Assembly (NCBI RefSeq): GCF_019797765.1
Contig: NZ_CP081862.1
Span: 3,844,001-3,908,000 of the forward strand
DNA from: Cellulomonas sp. C5510
Lineage (GTDB): Bacteria; Actinomycetota; Actinomycetes; Actinomycetales; Cellulomonadaceae
Length of the DNA: 64,000 nt
Direction of reading: 5' to 3'
Part shown: positions 55,552 to 64,000 of the stretch, piece after piece
Position numbering within the stretch: position 1 is the first letter of the stretch
How the letters are laid out: each line of letters begins with the position of its first letter
The notes under the pieces: model-generated
Seen by the model: only the letters and a program-made list of their open reading frames with translations
The model's database searches: none
Told to the model about the DNA's origin: nothing
Made by a program: the position numbers and the translations under genes

Positions 55552-56541
55552 TCAGTGCGCGAGCACGCGGTCGACGGCGTCGAGGACGCGGTCGAGTCCG
55601 GGCAGGTACTCGTGCTCCAGCTTGGCGACGGGGTAGGGGGTGTGGAACCCGCCGACGCGGAGCACCGGCGCCTCGAGGTGGTAGAAGCACTCCTCCGTGA
55701 CCCGGGCCGCGACCTCCGCCCCGGTGCCGTACAGCACGGGGGCCTCGTGCACGACCACGCAGCGGCCGGTGCGGCGCACCGACTCCACGACGGTGCCCAC
55801 GTCCAGCGGGGAGATCGCGCGCAGGTCGACGACCTCGACCGACCGCCCCTCGGCGGCGGCCGCGTCCGCGACCTTGAGCGCGGTGGCGACGGTCGGGCCG
55901 TGGGCGACGAGCGTGACGTCGGTGCCGGGTCGCAGCACGCGCGCGCCGTCGAGGGTCGAGGGCGCCGCGACGGCGTCGGCGTCCGTGTCGACGTCGCCCT
56001 TCTCCCAGTACCGGCCCTTCGGCTCGAAGAACAGCACCGGGTCCGGCGAGGCGATCGCCTGCTGGATCATCGTGTACGCGTCCTGCGGGTCCGACGGGCT
56101 GACGACCCGCAGCCCGGCGGTGTGCGCGAACAGCACCTCGGGCGACTCGGAGTGGTGCTCGACCGCGCCGATCCCGCCGCCGTACGGCACCCGGATCACG
56201 ACGGGCAGCGTGAGCCGCCCGCGCGACCGGTAGTGCATCTTCGACAGCTGCGTGGTGATCTGGTCGAACGCCGGGAAGATGAACCCGTCGAACTGGATCT
56301 CGCAGACCGGCCGGTACCCGCGCAGCGCGAGGCCGATCGCGGTGCCGACGATGCCGGACTCCGCGAGCGGGGTGTCGACGACGCGGTCCGTGCCGAAGTC
56401 CTTCGCGAGCCCGTCGGTCACCCGGAACACGCCGCCCAGGGTGCCGATGTCCTCGCCCATGAGCATGACCTTCGGGTCGCGCTCGAGCGCCTTGCGCAGG
56501 CCCGTGTTGATCGCCTTCGCGAACGTCATCCGCTGGCTCAC
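55552..56541 (-). CDS. 2-oxo-acid dehydrogenase E1, beta subunit
   Basis: 329 residues from GTG 56541, overlapping the E1 alpha stop (GTGA). Conserved parts are VMLMGEDIGTLGGVFRVTDG, RVVDTPLAESGIVGTAIGLA, PVCEIQFDGFIFPAFDQITT and the C-terminal lobe GRCVVVHEAPVLYGTGAEVA. The beta subunit completes the thiamine-diphosphate site with alpha. Confidence 0.94.
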   Translation of the reverse strand: MSQRMTFAKAINTGLRKALERDPKVMLMGEDIGTLGGVFRVTDGLAKDFGTDRVVDTPLAESGIVGTAIGLALRGYRPVCEIQFDGFIFPAFDQITTQLSKMHYRSRGRLTLPVVIRVPYGGGIGAVEHHSESPEVLFAHTAGLRVVSPSDPQDAYTMIQQAIASPDPVLFFEPKGRYWEKGDVDTDADAVAAPSTLDGARVLRPGTDVTLVAHGPTVATALKVADAAAAEGRSVEVVDLRAISPLDVGTVVESVRRTGRCVVVHEAPVLYGTGAEVAARVTEECFYHLEAPVLRVGGFHTPYPVAKLEHEYLPGLDRVLDAVDRVLAH

Positions 56542-57662
56542 CGGTCACCCCCCGTGAACGACGCCTCGTAGTCCTCGAACCAGGCACGCTCCGCGTCGAC
56601 CACCGCGTGCGGCGTCGCGTACACGTGCTCGAACATGGTGCTCGTCTCCGGCCGGCCGAGCGCGCGGGCCGTGGTGCGGACCCGCTCGCCGAGCGCGTCG
56701 GCCTCGGCCGCCACCTCGGCGCGGAACGCGTCGGACAGCTCCCCGGTCGTCGTGAGGTGCGCGTCGAGCCGGTCGATCGGGTCGCGCTGCCGCCAGTAGT
56801 CCTCCTCCGCCGCCGACCGGTAGCGCGACGGGTCGTCGGAGGTGGTGTGCGCGCCCATGCGGTACGTGAACGCCTCGATCAGCGTGGGACCGCCGCCGGA
56901 CCGCGCGCGCTCGGCGGCCTCCGCCGTGACGGCGTAGCAGGCGAGGACGTCGTTGCCGTCGACGCGCACGCTCGGCACACCGAAGCCCGGGCCGCGCGCG
57001 GCGAGCGGGACGCGCGCCTGGCGCGTGGTCGGCTCGGAGATCGCCCACTGGTTGTTCTGGCAGAACAGCACGAGCGGCGCGTTGTTCACGGCGGCGAACA
57101 CCAGGGCCTCGTTGACGTCGCCCTGCGAGGTCGCCCCGTCGCCGAAGTACGTGACGACGGCCGTGTCCCGCTCGGGGTCGCCGGTGCCGACAGCGCCGTC
57201 GCGCTGCACGCCCATGGCGTAGCCCGTCGCGTGCAGCGTGTGCGAGCCGATCACCAGGGTGTACAGGTGGAAGCCGAGCGCGTCGGAGTCCCAGCCGCCG
57301 TGGTCGACGCCGCGGAACAGCGGCAGGATCTGCGTGAGGTCGAGGCCGCGGGTGTGCGCGACGCCGTGCTCGCGGTAGGACGGGAACACGTAGTCCTGCC
57401 GGGCGAGCGCCCGGCCGGAGCCGACCTGCGCGGCCTCCTGCCCGAGGCTCTGCGCCCACAGGCCGAGCTCGCCCTGCCGCTGCAGCGCGGTGGCCTCGGT
57501 GTCGAACCGCCGGACCAGCACCATGTCGCGGTACAGGCCGCGCAGCGCGTCGGCGTCCAGGTGGGCGACCCGGGGTGCGTAGTCGGGGTGGTCCACGCGC
57601 TCGCCCGCGGGCGTGAGCAGCTGGACCAGGCCGTCGTCGGTGAGCGGACCGCTGGGGCTCAC
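56538..57662 (-). CDS. 2-oxo-acid dehydrogenase E1, alpha subunit
   Basis: 374 residues from GTG 57662, with AAGGAG seven bases upstream. The thiamine-diphosphate/Mg motif is intact: GDGATSQGDVNEAL and VLFCQNNQWAISEPT. YRMGAHTTSDDPSRYRS is the regulatory phosphorylation loop region in other species. It decarboxylates a 2-oxo acid and passes the acyl group to lipoyl-E2. First gene of the operon, with a multi-part palindrome at 57715-57747 in front. Confidence 0.94.
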   Translation of the reverse strand: MSPSGPLTDDGLVQLLTPAGERVDHPDYAPRVAHLDADALRGLYRDMVLVRRFDTEATALQRQGELGLWAQSLGQEAAQVGSGRALARQDYVFPSYREHGVAHTRGLDLTQILPLFRGVDHGGWDSDALGFHLYTLVIGSHTLHATGYAMGVQRDGAVGTGDPERDTAVVTYFGDGATSQGDVNEALVFAAVNNAPLVLFCQNNQWAISEPTTRQARVPLAARGPGFGVPSVRVDGNDVLACYAVTAEAAERARSGGGPTLIEAFTYRMGAHTTSDDPSRYRSAAEEDYWRQRDPIDRLDAHLTTTGELSDAFRAEVAAEADALGERVRTTARALGRPETSTMFEHVYATPHAVVDAERAWFEDYEASFTGGDR

Positions 57663-57714
57663 GCGGTACTCCTTCGCCTGGGGGGCGCCCTCGGAGGACC
57701 GGGGGCCTGTCGTA

Positions 57715-57747
57715 ACCTACGCCAGCGTAGGCTACGCAACCGTAGGT
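57715..57747. promoter_or_regulatory. Clustered CCTACG/CGTAGG inverted repeats upstream of the E1 alpha gene
   Basis: CCTACGC-CA-GCGTAGG is a perfect palindrome. A third half-site, CGTAGGT at 57741-57747, pairs with ACCTACG at 57715-57721. Such repeated half-sites suggest an operator for a multimeric (Lrp/AsnC-like) or TetR-type regulator of the operon. No regulator gene is adjacent. Confidence 0.6.
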
Positions 57748-57816
57748 CCGAGGGCCCGGGGCGCGTCAAGACGGGCGGTCCCCCGTTGTGGGGTCCCGAC
57801 AACCCCCGCCCCGCCG

Positions 57817-58089
57817 TCAGCGCGGGTAGCCGCCGCCCCCGACCCGGGCGCGCAGCTCGTCGACCTCGCGCTGCACCGGCCACCGGGAGTACGCGAAGAC
57901 GAGGAACATCACCACGTTCACGACCGGCACGAGGCCGATGAGGATCCACCAGCCCGAGTAGCCGGCCTTCTGGATGATCCGGATGTAGGCGATCAGGACG
58001 ATCAGCCAGACGGCCACCGCGACGACGAGCCCGACGCCACCGGTCAGCCACGCGACGACGTCGTTGTCCTGCCAGTCCGTGGTGTCCAT
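57817..58089 (-). CDS. Small membrane protein, DUF805-like
   Basis: 90 residues from ATG 58089, with an upstream alternative at 58101. Two membrane helices: VVAWLTGGVGLVVAVAVWLI and GWWILIGLVPVVNVVMFLVF. The motif RIIQKAGYSGWWILIGLVPV resembles the DUF805/signal-peptidase-associated small membrane proteins. A short soluble tail follows. Function unknown. It is separate from both neighbouring operons. Confidence 0.65.
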   Translation of the reverse strand: MDTTDWQDNDVVAWLTGGVGLVVAVAVWLIVLIAYIRIIQKAGYSGWWILIGLVPVVNVVMFLVFAYSRWPVQREVDELRARVGGGGYPR

Positions 58090-58144
58090 GACGCCCAGCA
58101 TGCTCGCCCGCGGGCGCGCGGGCGAGGGGTCGGGTGCCGGCGGG

Positions 58145-58591
58145 TCAGCGCTGCGGGAGGCGCACGACCTCGACGAAGAACTCGTCGATCTGGCGGACGA
58201 CCTCGATGAAGCGGTCGAAGTCCACCGGCTTGGTGACGTACGCGTTGGCGTGCAGCGCGTAGGACCGCACGACGTCCTCCTCGGCCTCCGAGGTGGTCAG
58301 GACGACCACCGGGATGCTGCGCAGCTCCGCGTCGTTCTTCATCGCCTCGAGCACCTCGCGCCCGTCCACGCGGGGGAGGTTGAGGTCCAGCAGCACCAGG
58401 TCGGGCGTGCGGGCGTCGGCGTGCTCGCCCTCCTTGCGCAGGTACGCCAGCGCGCTCGCGCCGTCGGACACCACGGCGAGCCGGTTGGCGACCTTGTTGT
58501 CCTCGAACGCCTCGCGCGTCATGAGGACGTCGCCCGGGTCGTCCTCGACGAGCAGGACGTCGATGACCTTGCCGGTGCGTGCCACGCTCAC
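58145..58591 (-). CDS. Single-domain response regulator (Rcp1-like)
   Basis: 148 residues from GTG 58591, overlapping the kinase stop by four bases. The receiver residues are D17/D18, phospho-acceptor D69 (LVLLDLNLP), T99 and K121 (YVTKPVDF). There is no output domain. The sequence follows Rcp1-type receivers that accept phosphate from bacteriophytochrome-like kinases. It is the last gene of a three-gene signalling operon. Confidence 0.9.
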   Translation of the reverse strand: MSVARTGKVIDVLLVEDDPGDVLMTREAFEDNKVANRLAVVSDGASALAYLRKEGEHADARTPDLVLLDLNLPRVDGREVLEAMKNDAELRSIPVVVLTTSEAEEDVVRSYALHANAYVTKPVDFDRFIEVVRQIDEFFVEVVRLPQR

Positions 58592-60162
58592 TCCGTTCCG
58601 TCGGTGGGCTCCGGTGCGGACGCCTCGACGGCCGGCAGCGTCCAGCGGACGCTGGTGCCGGGACCGTCGGGCTCACCGAGCCAGATGCGACCGCCGTGGT
58701 ACTCGACGATCTTCTTGCACAGGGCCAGGCCGATGCCCGTCCCCTCGTACAGGTCCTTCGGGTGCAGCCGCTGGAAGATCACGAAGACGCGGTCCGCGTA
58801 CTGCGGGTCGATGCCGATCCCGTTGTCCCGGCACTCGACCTCCCAGAAGTCTCCCACCCGCTCGGCGGTGATCCGGACCACCGGCGGGCGCTCCGGGTCG
58901 CGGAACTTGATCGCGTTGCCGACGAGGTTCTGCAGGAGCTGGACGAGCAGCGGCCGCTCCCCGCGCACCACGGGCAGGTCCGCGTGCTCCACCACGGCGC
59001 CGGTGTCCGCCACCAGCTCCGCGAGGTTGTCCAGCGCGTCCGCGAGCGCGCCGTCGAGCGGCACGTCCGCCAGCTCGCCGCCGAGCCGGCCGACCCGGGA
59101 GAACCCCAGCAGGTCCTGGATCAGCTGCTGCATCCGCTTCGCACCGTCGACAGCGAACGCGATGTACTGGTCCGCGCGGTCGTCGAGCTGCCCGCCGTAG
59201 CGCTTCTGCAGCAGCTGCGTGAACGAGGAGATCTTGCGCAGCGGCTCCTGCAGGTCGTGCGACGCGACGTACGCGAACTGCTCGAGGTCCCGGTTCGACC
59301 GTCGCAGCTCCTCCGCCTGCTCGCTGAGGCGGTCGTGCGCCTCGCTGATCTCCGCGCGGGACGCCTCGACCTCCTGCACCTGCGCCACCAGGTGCAGCCG
59401 CATCCGCTCGACGGCCTCCGCGAGCTCCGCGATCTCGCCGGGCCCGGTGGTCCGCACCTCGTGGTGCAGGTCGCCGCCGCTCACCACCCGTGCGTCGGAC
59501 GCGAGCGCGTCGAGCGGGGCGGTGACCCACCGGCGCAGCGTGCCCCACAGCGCGACCCCCGCGACGGCTCCGGCGACGACGAGCGCGAACAGCGAACCGA
59601 TGACGATGCGCGTCCAGGCGGCCAGGTCGGAGGCGGCCTCGTCACGGCCCACGCGCAGCACGTCCAGGTACGCCTCGACGGCGACGCGCGTGCCGTCGAA
59701 GAGCACGCGGCCCTGCTCGACCTCCTCCGGCGTCACCGCCGACGGCCCGTCCGCCGCGACGGCGGCGATGGTCGGGGCGGCGAACTCCGCGTCCCAGCGC
59801 TCGGCGGCGGCCACCGCGGCGTCCGCCGCCTCCCGCACCGCCGCGTCGCGCGAGTCCGAGCGCAGCGCCGAGGTGGCACCGGACGCCCTCTCGTAGGGCT
59901 CCAGCGTGCCGTCGAACCCGGTCAGCGCGTAGCCGCGCACCGCCGTCTCGGCGTCGACGAGGCGGGTGTAGGCCGACTCCGCCTCGGTGATGGCGACGAA
60001 GTAGCCGTCGGTCACCAGGTCCTGGCTGTCCAGCATCCGCCACAGCGCGACCGCGGCCCCCACCGTCACCAGGCCGAGCACCACGGCCCCGGCGACCAGC
60101 GCACGGCCGAGCCTGCGCCGCAGCGTGACGGTCGTGCGCACCGCCGCCTGCGAGGCGCTCAC
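58588..60162 (-). CDS. CHASE3-HAMP sensor histidine kinase
   Basis: 524 residues from GTG 60162, overlapping the upstream stop. Membrane helix 1 lies at 21-43, an extracytoplasmic CHASE3-type domain at about 48-180 ([20 protein letters not shown] is its signature), helix 2 at 184-206, HAMP at 207-260 and a coiled coil to 295. The kinase part begins [19 protein letters not shown] with phospho-accepting H302. N, G1 and G2 boxes follow ([48 protein letters not shown]). The phytochrome-kinase-like HisKA fits with the Rcp1-like receiver downstream. Confidence 0.92.
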   Translation of the reverse strand: MSASQAAVRTTVTLRRRLGRALVAGAVVLGLVTVGAAVALWRMLDSQDLVTDGYFVAITEAESAYTRLVDAETAVRGYALTGFDGTLEPYERASGATSALRSDSRDAAVREAADAAVAAAERWDAEFAAPTIAAVAADGPSAVTPEEVEQGRVLFDGTRVAVEAYLDVLRVGRDEAASDLAAWTRIVIGSLFALVVAGAVAGVALWGTLRRWVTAPLDALASDARVVSGGDLHHEVRTTGPGEIAELAEAVERMRLHLVAQVQEVEASRAEISEAHDRLSEQAEELRRSNRDLEQFAYVASHDLQEPLRKISSFTQLLQKRYGGQLDDRADQYIAFAVDGAKRMQQLIQDLLGFSRVGRLGGELADVPLDGALADALDNLAELVADTGAVVEHADLPVVRGERPLLVQLLQNLVGNAIKFRDPERPPVVRITAERVGDFWEVECRDNGIGIDPQYADRVFVIFQRLHPKDLYEGTGIGLALCKKIVEYHGGRIWLGEPDGPGTSVRWTLPAVEASAPEPTDGTE

Positions 60163-61394
60163 GCGGGTGCCCCCGACCAGCCGAGGACCACGACCGCGGT
60201 GTCGTCCACCAGCTCCCCGCCGTGCCGGCTGCGGACCTCGTGCAGCACCTCGTGCACGACCTGGTGGGGCGGGGCCGTCCTGACCGCGCCGTCCACCACG
60301 TCCAGCAGGCCCTGCTTGCCGATGCGCTCGTGGGTGCCGTCGACCGTGGCCTCCAGGACGCCGTCGGTGTACATCATGAGGCGCCAGGACTCCCCGAGGT
60401 CGAGCCGCCGGGGCGACCACGTGCCGTCGACGGGGATGCCCAGCGCCCGCCCCCGCAGGTCCGTCGGCAGCAGGTCGGACGGACGCGACCCTCCGTCCCC
60501 GACGAGGATGGGCACCGGGTGCCCCGCCAGGTACAGGTCCACCGAGCCGCGGTCCGGGGCGACCTCGACCATCGACATCGTCGTGAACACCTCGGCGCGG
60601 GTCCGCTCCGAGAGGAGCACCCGCTCCAGCAGCGGCAGCAGCTCGCCCGTCGGGACGTCCGCCAGCACCAGCGTCCGCCAGGCGGTGCGCAGCACGGCGC
60701 CGAGCGCCGCCTCGTCCGGCCCGTGGCCGCACACGTCCCCGACGACCGCCAGGACGGTGCCGTCCGGGCGCTCCACGACGTCGTAGAAGTCGCCGCCGAG
60801 CACGCCGTCCCGTCCGGCCCGGTACCCGACCAGCACCTCGAGCGCGTCGTCCCGCACGGCCGGGCGCGGCAGCAGCGCGCTCTCGAACCGCACGGTCTCC
60901 TCCGCGCGCACCATGCTGCGGTACAGCGCGCGGTCGACCGCCTGCAGGCGCCGGCGCTGGACGGCGTACCGCACGGACCGGCTGAGCAGCTCGCCGTCGA
61001 CCTCACCCTTGACCAGGTAGTCCTGCGCCCCCGCAGCCACCGCCCGCAGGCCCGTCCCGGTGTCGGACCGTCCGGTGAGCACGACCACCGCCGGGGCGCC
61101 GGCCGCGAGCAGCCGCTCGAGGGCCCCGAGCCCCACGGCGTCCGGCAGGCCGAGGTCCAGGAGCACGCAGTCGACGTCGAGCAGGGCCGTGGCCTCGTCC
61201 AGCGTGCGGGCGCGCGCGAGCCGGACGTCGAGCCCGGCGTCCGCCAGGTGCTCCTCGACCAGCAGCGCGTCGCCGTCGTCGTCCTCGACGAGCAGCACGG
61301 CGATCGGACCGCCGATCGCCGGGTCGGCCGGGTCGGGTGCGGCGCCGGGCCAGCCCGACGGGGTCGCACCGTCGGCGGTCGTGCTGTCCGTCAC
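60159..61394 (-). CDS. Receiver-PP2C (SpoIIE-type) phosphatase
   Basis: 411 residues from GTG 61394. The receiver domain at 31-150 has acidic residues near 37-40, phospho-acceptor D80 (CVLLDLGLPD) and K129 (YLVKG). After a helical linker comes a PP2C/SpoIIE domain: GVLGGDFYDVVERPDGTVLA, VVGDVCGHGPDEAALGAVLR, LYLAGHPVPILV, LMMYTDGVLEA and the end DDTAVVVL, with the metal aspartates. It is RsbU/RssB-like, so phosphorylation may turn on dephosphorylation of an anti-sigma antagonist. First gene of the operon. Confidence 0.9.
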   Translation of the reverse strand: MTDSTTADGATPSGWPGAAPDPADPAIGGPIAVLLVEDDDGDALLVEEHLADAGLDVRLARARTLDEATALLDVDCVLLDLGLPDAVGLGALERLLAAGAPAVVVLTGRSDTGTGLRAVAAGAQDYLVKGEVDGELLSRSVRYAVQRRRLQAVDRALYRSMVRAEETVRFESALLPRPAVRDDALEVLVGYRAGRDGVLGGDFYDVVERPDGTVLAVVGDVCGHGPDEAALGAVLRTAWRTLVLADVPTGELLPLLERVLLSERTRAEVFTTMSMVEVAPDRGSVDLYLAGHPVPILVGDGGSRPSDLLPTDLRGRALGIPVDGTWSPRRLDLGESWRLMMYTDGVLEATVDGTHERIGKQGLLDVVDGAVRTAPPHQVVHEVLHEVRSRHGGELVDDTAVVVLGWSGAPA

Positions 61395-61455
61395 CGGGCC
61401 CCCTTCGTCGAGCTGGTCGCAGCATAGGCGAGCCGTGGCGGGCCGCAACGGGAGG

Positions 61456-62520
61456 TCAGTGGCGGAACTCGGCCGCGACCTCGAGCACCACGTCCGTCGC
61501 CTCCGGCTCCCCGACGCTGATCCGGACGCCGTCGCCCGCGAACGGCCGCACGAGCACGCCGGCGCGCGTCGCCTCGGCGGCGAAGCGCGCCGCGTCGTCC
61601 CCCACGCCGAGCCAGACGAAGTTCGCCTGGCTGTCCGGGAGGTCCCAGCCGTGGGCGCGCAGACCCGCGAGCATCCGGGTGCGCTCCCGCACGATGCGGT
61701 CCACGCGGTCGAGCAGCTCCGCGGATGCGCGCAGCGACGCCACCGCGGCGAGCTGCGCCAGGTGGGAGACCCCGAACGGCGTCGACGCGGCGCGGATGCC
61801 TGCGGCGAGCCGCGAGTCGGCCACCGCGTACCCGACCCGCAAGCCGGCGAGCCCGTAGGCCTTGGAGAACGTGCGCAGCAGCACCACGTTCGGGCGGGCC
61901 GCCAGCACCGCCAGCCCGTCCGGCGCGGCGGGGTCGCGGACGAACTCGGCGTACGCCTCGTCCAGCACCACCAGGACGTCCCGTGGGACGGCCGCGAGGA
62001 ACGCGTCCAGCTCGTCGGCGTGCACCGCCGGGCCCGTGGGGTTGTTGGGCGTGCAGACCAGGACCACCCGGGTGCGGTCCGTGACGGCCGCGGCCATCGC
62101 CGGCAGGTCCAGCCGCCCGTCCGCCGCCACGGGGACCGGCACGCCGGTCGCGCCCGCCAGCGTGACCATGATCGGGTAGGCCTCGAACGACCGCCACGGG
62201 TGCACGACCTCGTCGCCCGCGTCGCAGAACGCCGCCAGGACGTGCCCGAGCACCGCGACCGACCCGCACCCCGCGACGACCTGGTCCGCGCCGACGCCCA
62301 GGTGGCCCGCCAGGGCCTCGGTCAGCTCCGTGGCGTACATGTCCGGGTAGCGGTTGACGTCCACCGCGCCGTCCGCGATCGCCGCCACCACCGACGGCAG
62401 CGGCGGGTACGGGTTCTCGTTGGAGGAGAGCTTGTAGGCCGCCGCACCGACCGGCACCCGCGCACCCGGGACGTACGGGGGCAGCGTGGCGAGGGCGGGA
62501 CGCAGGGGGACGCGCTTCAC
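61456..62520 (-). CDS. hisC: Histidinol-phosphate aminotransferase (or aromatic aminotransferase)
   Basis: 354 residues from GTG 62520. Fold type I PLP enzyme: KLSSNENPYPPLPSVVAAI, VVLVCTPNNPTGPAVHADEL, VLDEAYAEFV, the lysine in RTFSKAYGLAGLRVGYA (K220) and a C-terminal arginine in VRISVGEPEATD. It converts imidazole-acetol phosphate and glutamate to histidinol phosphate. The PatA-type aromatic aminotransferases look almost the same. No other his gene is near, so this may be a second copy with aromatic specificity. Confidence 0.88.
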   Translation of the reverse strand: MKRVPLRPALATLPPYVPGARVPVGAAAYKLSSNENPYPPLPSVVAAIADGAVDVNRYPDMYATELTEALAGHLGVGADQVVAGCGSVAVLGHVLAAFCDAGDEVVHPWRSFEAYPIMVTLAGATGVPVPVAADGRLDLPAMAAAVTDRTRVVLVCTPNNPTGPAVHADELDAFLAAVPRDVLVVLDEAYAEFVRDPAAPDGLAVLAARPNVVLLRTFSKAYGLAGLRVGYAVADSRLAAGIRAASTPFGVSHLAQLAAVASLRASAELLDRVDRIVRERTRMLAGLRAHGWDLPDSQANFVWLGVGDDAARFAAEATRAGVLVRPFAGDGVRISVGEPEATDVVLEVAAEFRH

Positions 62521-62631
62521 GCCGCCAGGATGCCACCGCACGCCCGCCGCCCGGCCGGGCGGGTCACTGGGCGGGACGCTGGCGAGCCGGATCCCCTGCC
62601 GCACCCGCGCAGGGGATGGCACGATCGACCC

Positions 62632-63015
62632 ATGAGCTTCCTCCTGCGCGTCCTGATCAGCGGCGTCGCCCTGTGGCTCGCCGAGGTGCTGCTGCCGGGC
62701 ATCTCGATCGTCGGGGCGGACACCACCGGCGGTGAGATCGGCGTGCTCCTCGCGGTCGCGCTGGTCTTCGGCATCGTCAACGCGATCGTCAAGCCGATCG
62801 TCCACGTGCTGTCGATCCCCCTGTACATCCTCACGCTCGGGCTGTTCACGCTCGTGGTCAACGCGCTGATGCTCATGCTCACCGCGTGGATCACCGAGCA
62901 GACGTCCTGGGGTCTGCGGATCGACGACTTCGGCGACGCGTTCGTCGGGGCGCTGATCGTGTCGGTCGTGTCGTTCGCGCTGAGCGTCGCGATCCCGCGC
63001 AGCCGCCGGGACTGA
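62632..63015 (+). CDS. Phage-holin-family (YvlD-type) membrane protein
   Basis: 127 residues from ATG 62632, with four membrane helices. VALVFGIVNAIVKPIVHVLS and PLYILTLGLFTLVVNALMLM are characteristic of the YvlD/PF04020 group. It has no tie to a phage here. In Bacillus a relative belongs to an envelope-stress system. Otherwise the function is unknown. It is divergent from hisC. Confidence 0.87.
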   Translation: MSFLLRVLISGVALWLAEVLLPGISIVGADTTGGEIGVLLAVALVFGIVNAIVKPIVHVLSIPLYILTLGLFTLVVNALMLMLTAWITEQTSWGLRIDDFGDAFVGALIVSVVSFALSVAIPRSRRD

Positions 63016-63110
63016 CCCCGACCGCCGAGGGCAGCCGCGTCGACGCAGGCCACGCCCTCGCCGTCACCCGACCGGAGCAACCTCCTGTTGCCGCGCCCCA
63101 CGGGCGTGCC

Positions 63111-63116
63111 TAGCGT
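63111..63116 (+). promoter_or_regulatory. -10 box of the secreted repeat-protein gene
   Basis: TAGCGT lies 65 bases before ATG 63182. GGGGGGAG provides the Shine-Dalgarno sequence seven bases ahead of the start. Confidence 0.45.
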
Positions 63117-63181
63117 CGATGTGGTCCGGGCCACACCGATGACGGTGCGGCCCACGCCGGAGGCTTCAGGGGGGAGTCGCC

Positions 63182-64000
63182 ATGTCGACGCGACAGCGCA
63201 GTGCACCGCAGGTGCGCTCCGTCGCGTCCCGGTGGCTCCGCCGCGGGCTGTTCGCCGCGGGCGGGCTGACGCTCGCCGGCTCGGCGATGATCGCCCTCGC
63301 GCCCGCCGCCTCCGCCGAGGAGGCCCCGCCCACCGGACCCGTCGGGTCGCTGCTCGGCGGCGTCGGCGGCCTGGTCGGCGCGGTCGTGGAGCCCGTCGCG
63401 GAGCAGGTGCTGGCACCGGTCGTCGAGGCCGTGACGCCGGCGGCGCCGGCTCCCGCGCCGGCCCCACCCGCCCCGGCTCCGGCACCCGCTGCACCGGCGC
63501 CCGCACCCGCCGCGCCGCCGGCCGCCGCGCCGCCCGCGACCACCGCGCCCGAGGCACCGGCCTCCGGCCCGGGCGGAGCCCTCGCCACCGTGACCACGCC
63601 CGTCGGGGAGCACGTCGTGACGCCGGTGGCCGAGACCCTCGCACCCGTGACCGAGGCGCTCGCGGACCAGGTCGTCGCGCCGCTGGCCACCGCGACCGAG
63701 CCGCTGGCGCCCGTGGTCGACCCGCTGGTCGAGCGCGTGGTCCGGCCGGCGACCCAGGGGCTCGCCGGCCCGCTGCTCGGCGCGCTCGCGCCGGCCGCCA
63801 CGCCCGTGCTCGACGGGATCGCCCCCGCGCTGCTGCCGGTCACCGGCCCGCTCGCGGGCGTGCTCGACCCGGTGCTGGGCGCCGTCGACGGCACCCCCGT
63901 CGGGTCCGTCGTCGACCCGGTCGTCGAGCTGCTCGACCCCGTCACCGGTGGCCTGCTGCCCACCGCGCCCGTCCCCGGCCCGCCCGTCGAGCCCGGCCTG
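63182..64000 (+). CDS. Secreted Pro/Val-rich repeat protein (runs off the window)
   Basis: 273 residues are visible from ATG 63182, with no stop before base 64000. A signal peptide of about 45 residues (RSVASRWLRRGLFAAGGLTL) ends at ALAPAASAEE. The mature part alternates amphipathic units with the theme Val-x-Pro-Val-x-x-x-Leu-x-Pro-Val, for example TPVGEHVVTPVAETLAPVTE and EPLAPVVDPLVERVVRPATQ, around a Pro/Ala linker at about residues 88-125. I know no named family. A cell-surface or wall-associated role is likely from the signal and repeats. An LPxTG anchor, if present, would lie outside the window. Confidence 0.65.
   Translation, partial: MSTRQRSAPQVRSVASRWLRRGLFAAGGLTLAGSAMIALAPAASAEEAPPTGPVGSLLGGVGGLVGAVVEPVAEQVLAPVVEAVTPAAPAPAPAPPAPAPAPAAPAPAPAAPPAAAPPATTAPEAPASGPGGALATVTTPVGEHVVTPVAETLAPVTEALADQVVAPLATATEPLAPVVDPLVERVVRPATQGLAGPLLGALAPAATPVLDGIAPALLPVTGPLAGVLDPVLGAVDGTPVGSVVDPVVELLDPVTGGLLPTAPVPGPPVEPGL

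Noticed and set aside
62632..63015. Prophage remnant because of the holin-family match
   Set aside because: The YvlD-type family is chromosomal in many bacteria, and no other phage gene is present.

Overview
The window is very GC-rich, with G or C at almost every third codon position, many GTG starts, TAGnnT-type -10 hexamers close to start codons, TTGTCCACA-type DnaA boxes and an IdeR/DtxR-type iron box. This points to a high-GC actinobacterium. The cellobiose phosphorylase at 36007-38502 reads almost word for word like the Cellulomonas uda/gilvus enzyme as I recall it, and it carries a CebR-type operator, so Cellulomonas or a close relative is most likely. I see no insertion sequence, prophage, CRISPR array or rRNA. 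Most of the window is ordinary chromosome, with a few accessory-looking patches.

Layout: 1-9243 holds a partial M15 peptidase, a TetR/acetyltransferase/MFS cluster around a 27-bp palindrome, a protein with four cold-shock domains, a zinc-ribbon SDR-like protein, a second TetR, the manganese transporter mntH and a YgjV/GNAT-like protein. 9342-13480 is a TPP-riboswitch-controlled thiamine ABC transporter (thiB-thiP-thiQ). 14810-21449 is a complete Mrp Na+/H+ antiporter operon (mrpACDEFG, with mrpB fused to mrpA) whose genes overlap by about 4 bp. A membrane Fe-S oxidoreductase lies divergently upstream of it. Two copies of a 109-bp palindromic unit (24054-24373) separate that gene from a drug-exporter/TetR pair with a 34-bp perfect palindrome as operator.

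27028-34001 carries a P-type ATPase with a Phd/YefM antitoxin-like C-terminal domain, two SDRs and a GH15 glucoamylase-like enzyme. A hypothetical protein, dcd and cellobiose phosphorylase follow, then tRNA-Gly(CCC) and beside it an XRE-MNT antitoxin gene with a severely truncated HepT partner. 40089-40903 is an unusual 815-bp non-coding stretch with several DnaA boxes and two related hairpins that share an identical loop.

40904-53902 holds DinB, an iron-regulated heme oxygenase, a TetR, a GGDEF protein, an NHL-thioredoxin, an S9 peptidase, copper genes (copC and a CopD-CtaG fusion), radC, a NUDIX protein and a PPOX oxidoreductase. 53982-57662 is a 2-oxo-acid dehydrogenase E1alpha-E1beta-E2 operon with its own palindromic promoter site. 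58145-61394 is a three-gene signalling operon: receiver-PP2C phosphatase, CHASE3 histidine kinase, single-domain receiver. hisC, a small membrane protein and a partial secreted Pro/Val repeat protein close the window.

The strongest candidates for something new are the ATPase-antitoxin fusion, the four-CSD RGG protein, the duplicated 109-bp palindrome, the DnaA-box/twin-hairpin region, and the SDR-like protein that has a zinc ribbon but lacks the catalytic tyrosine.
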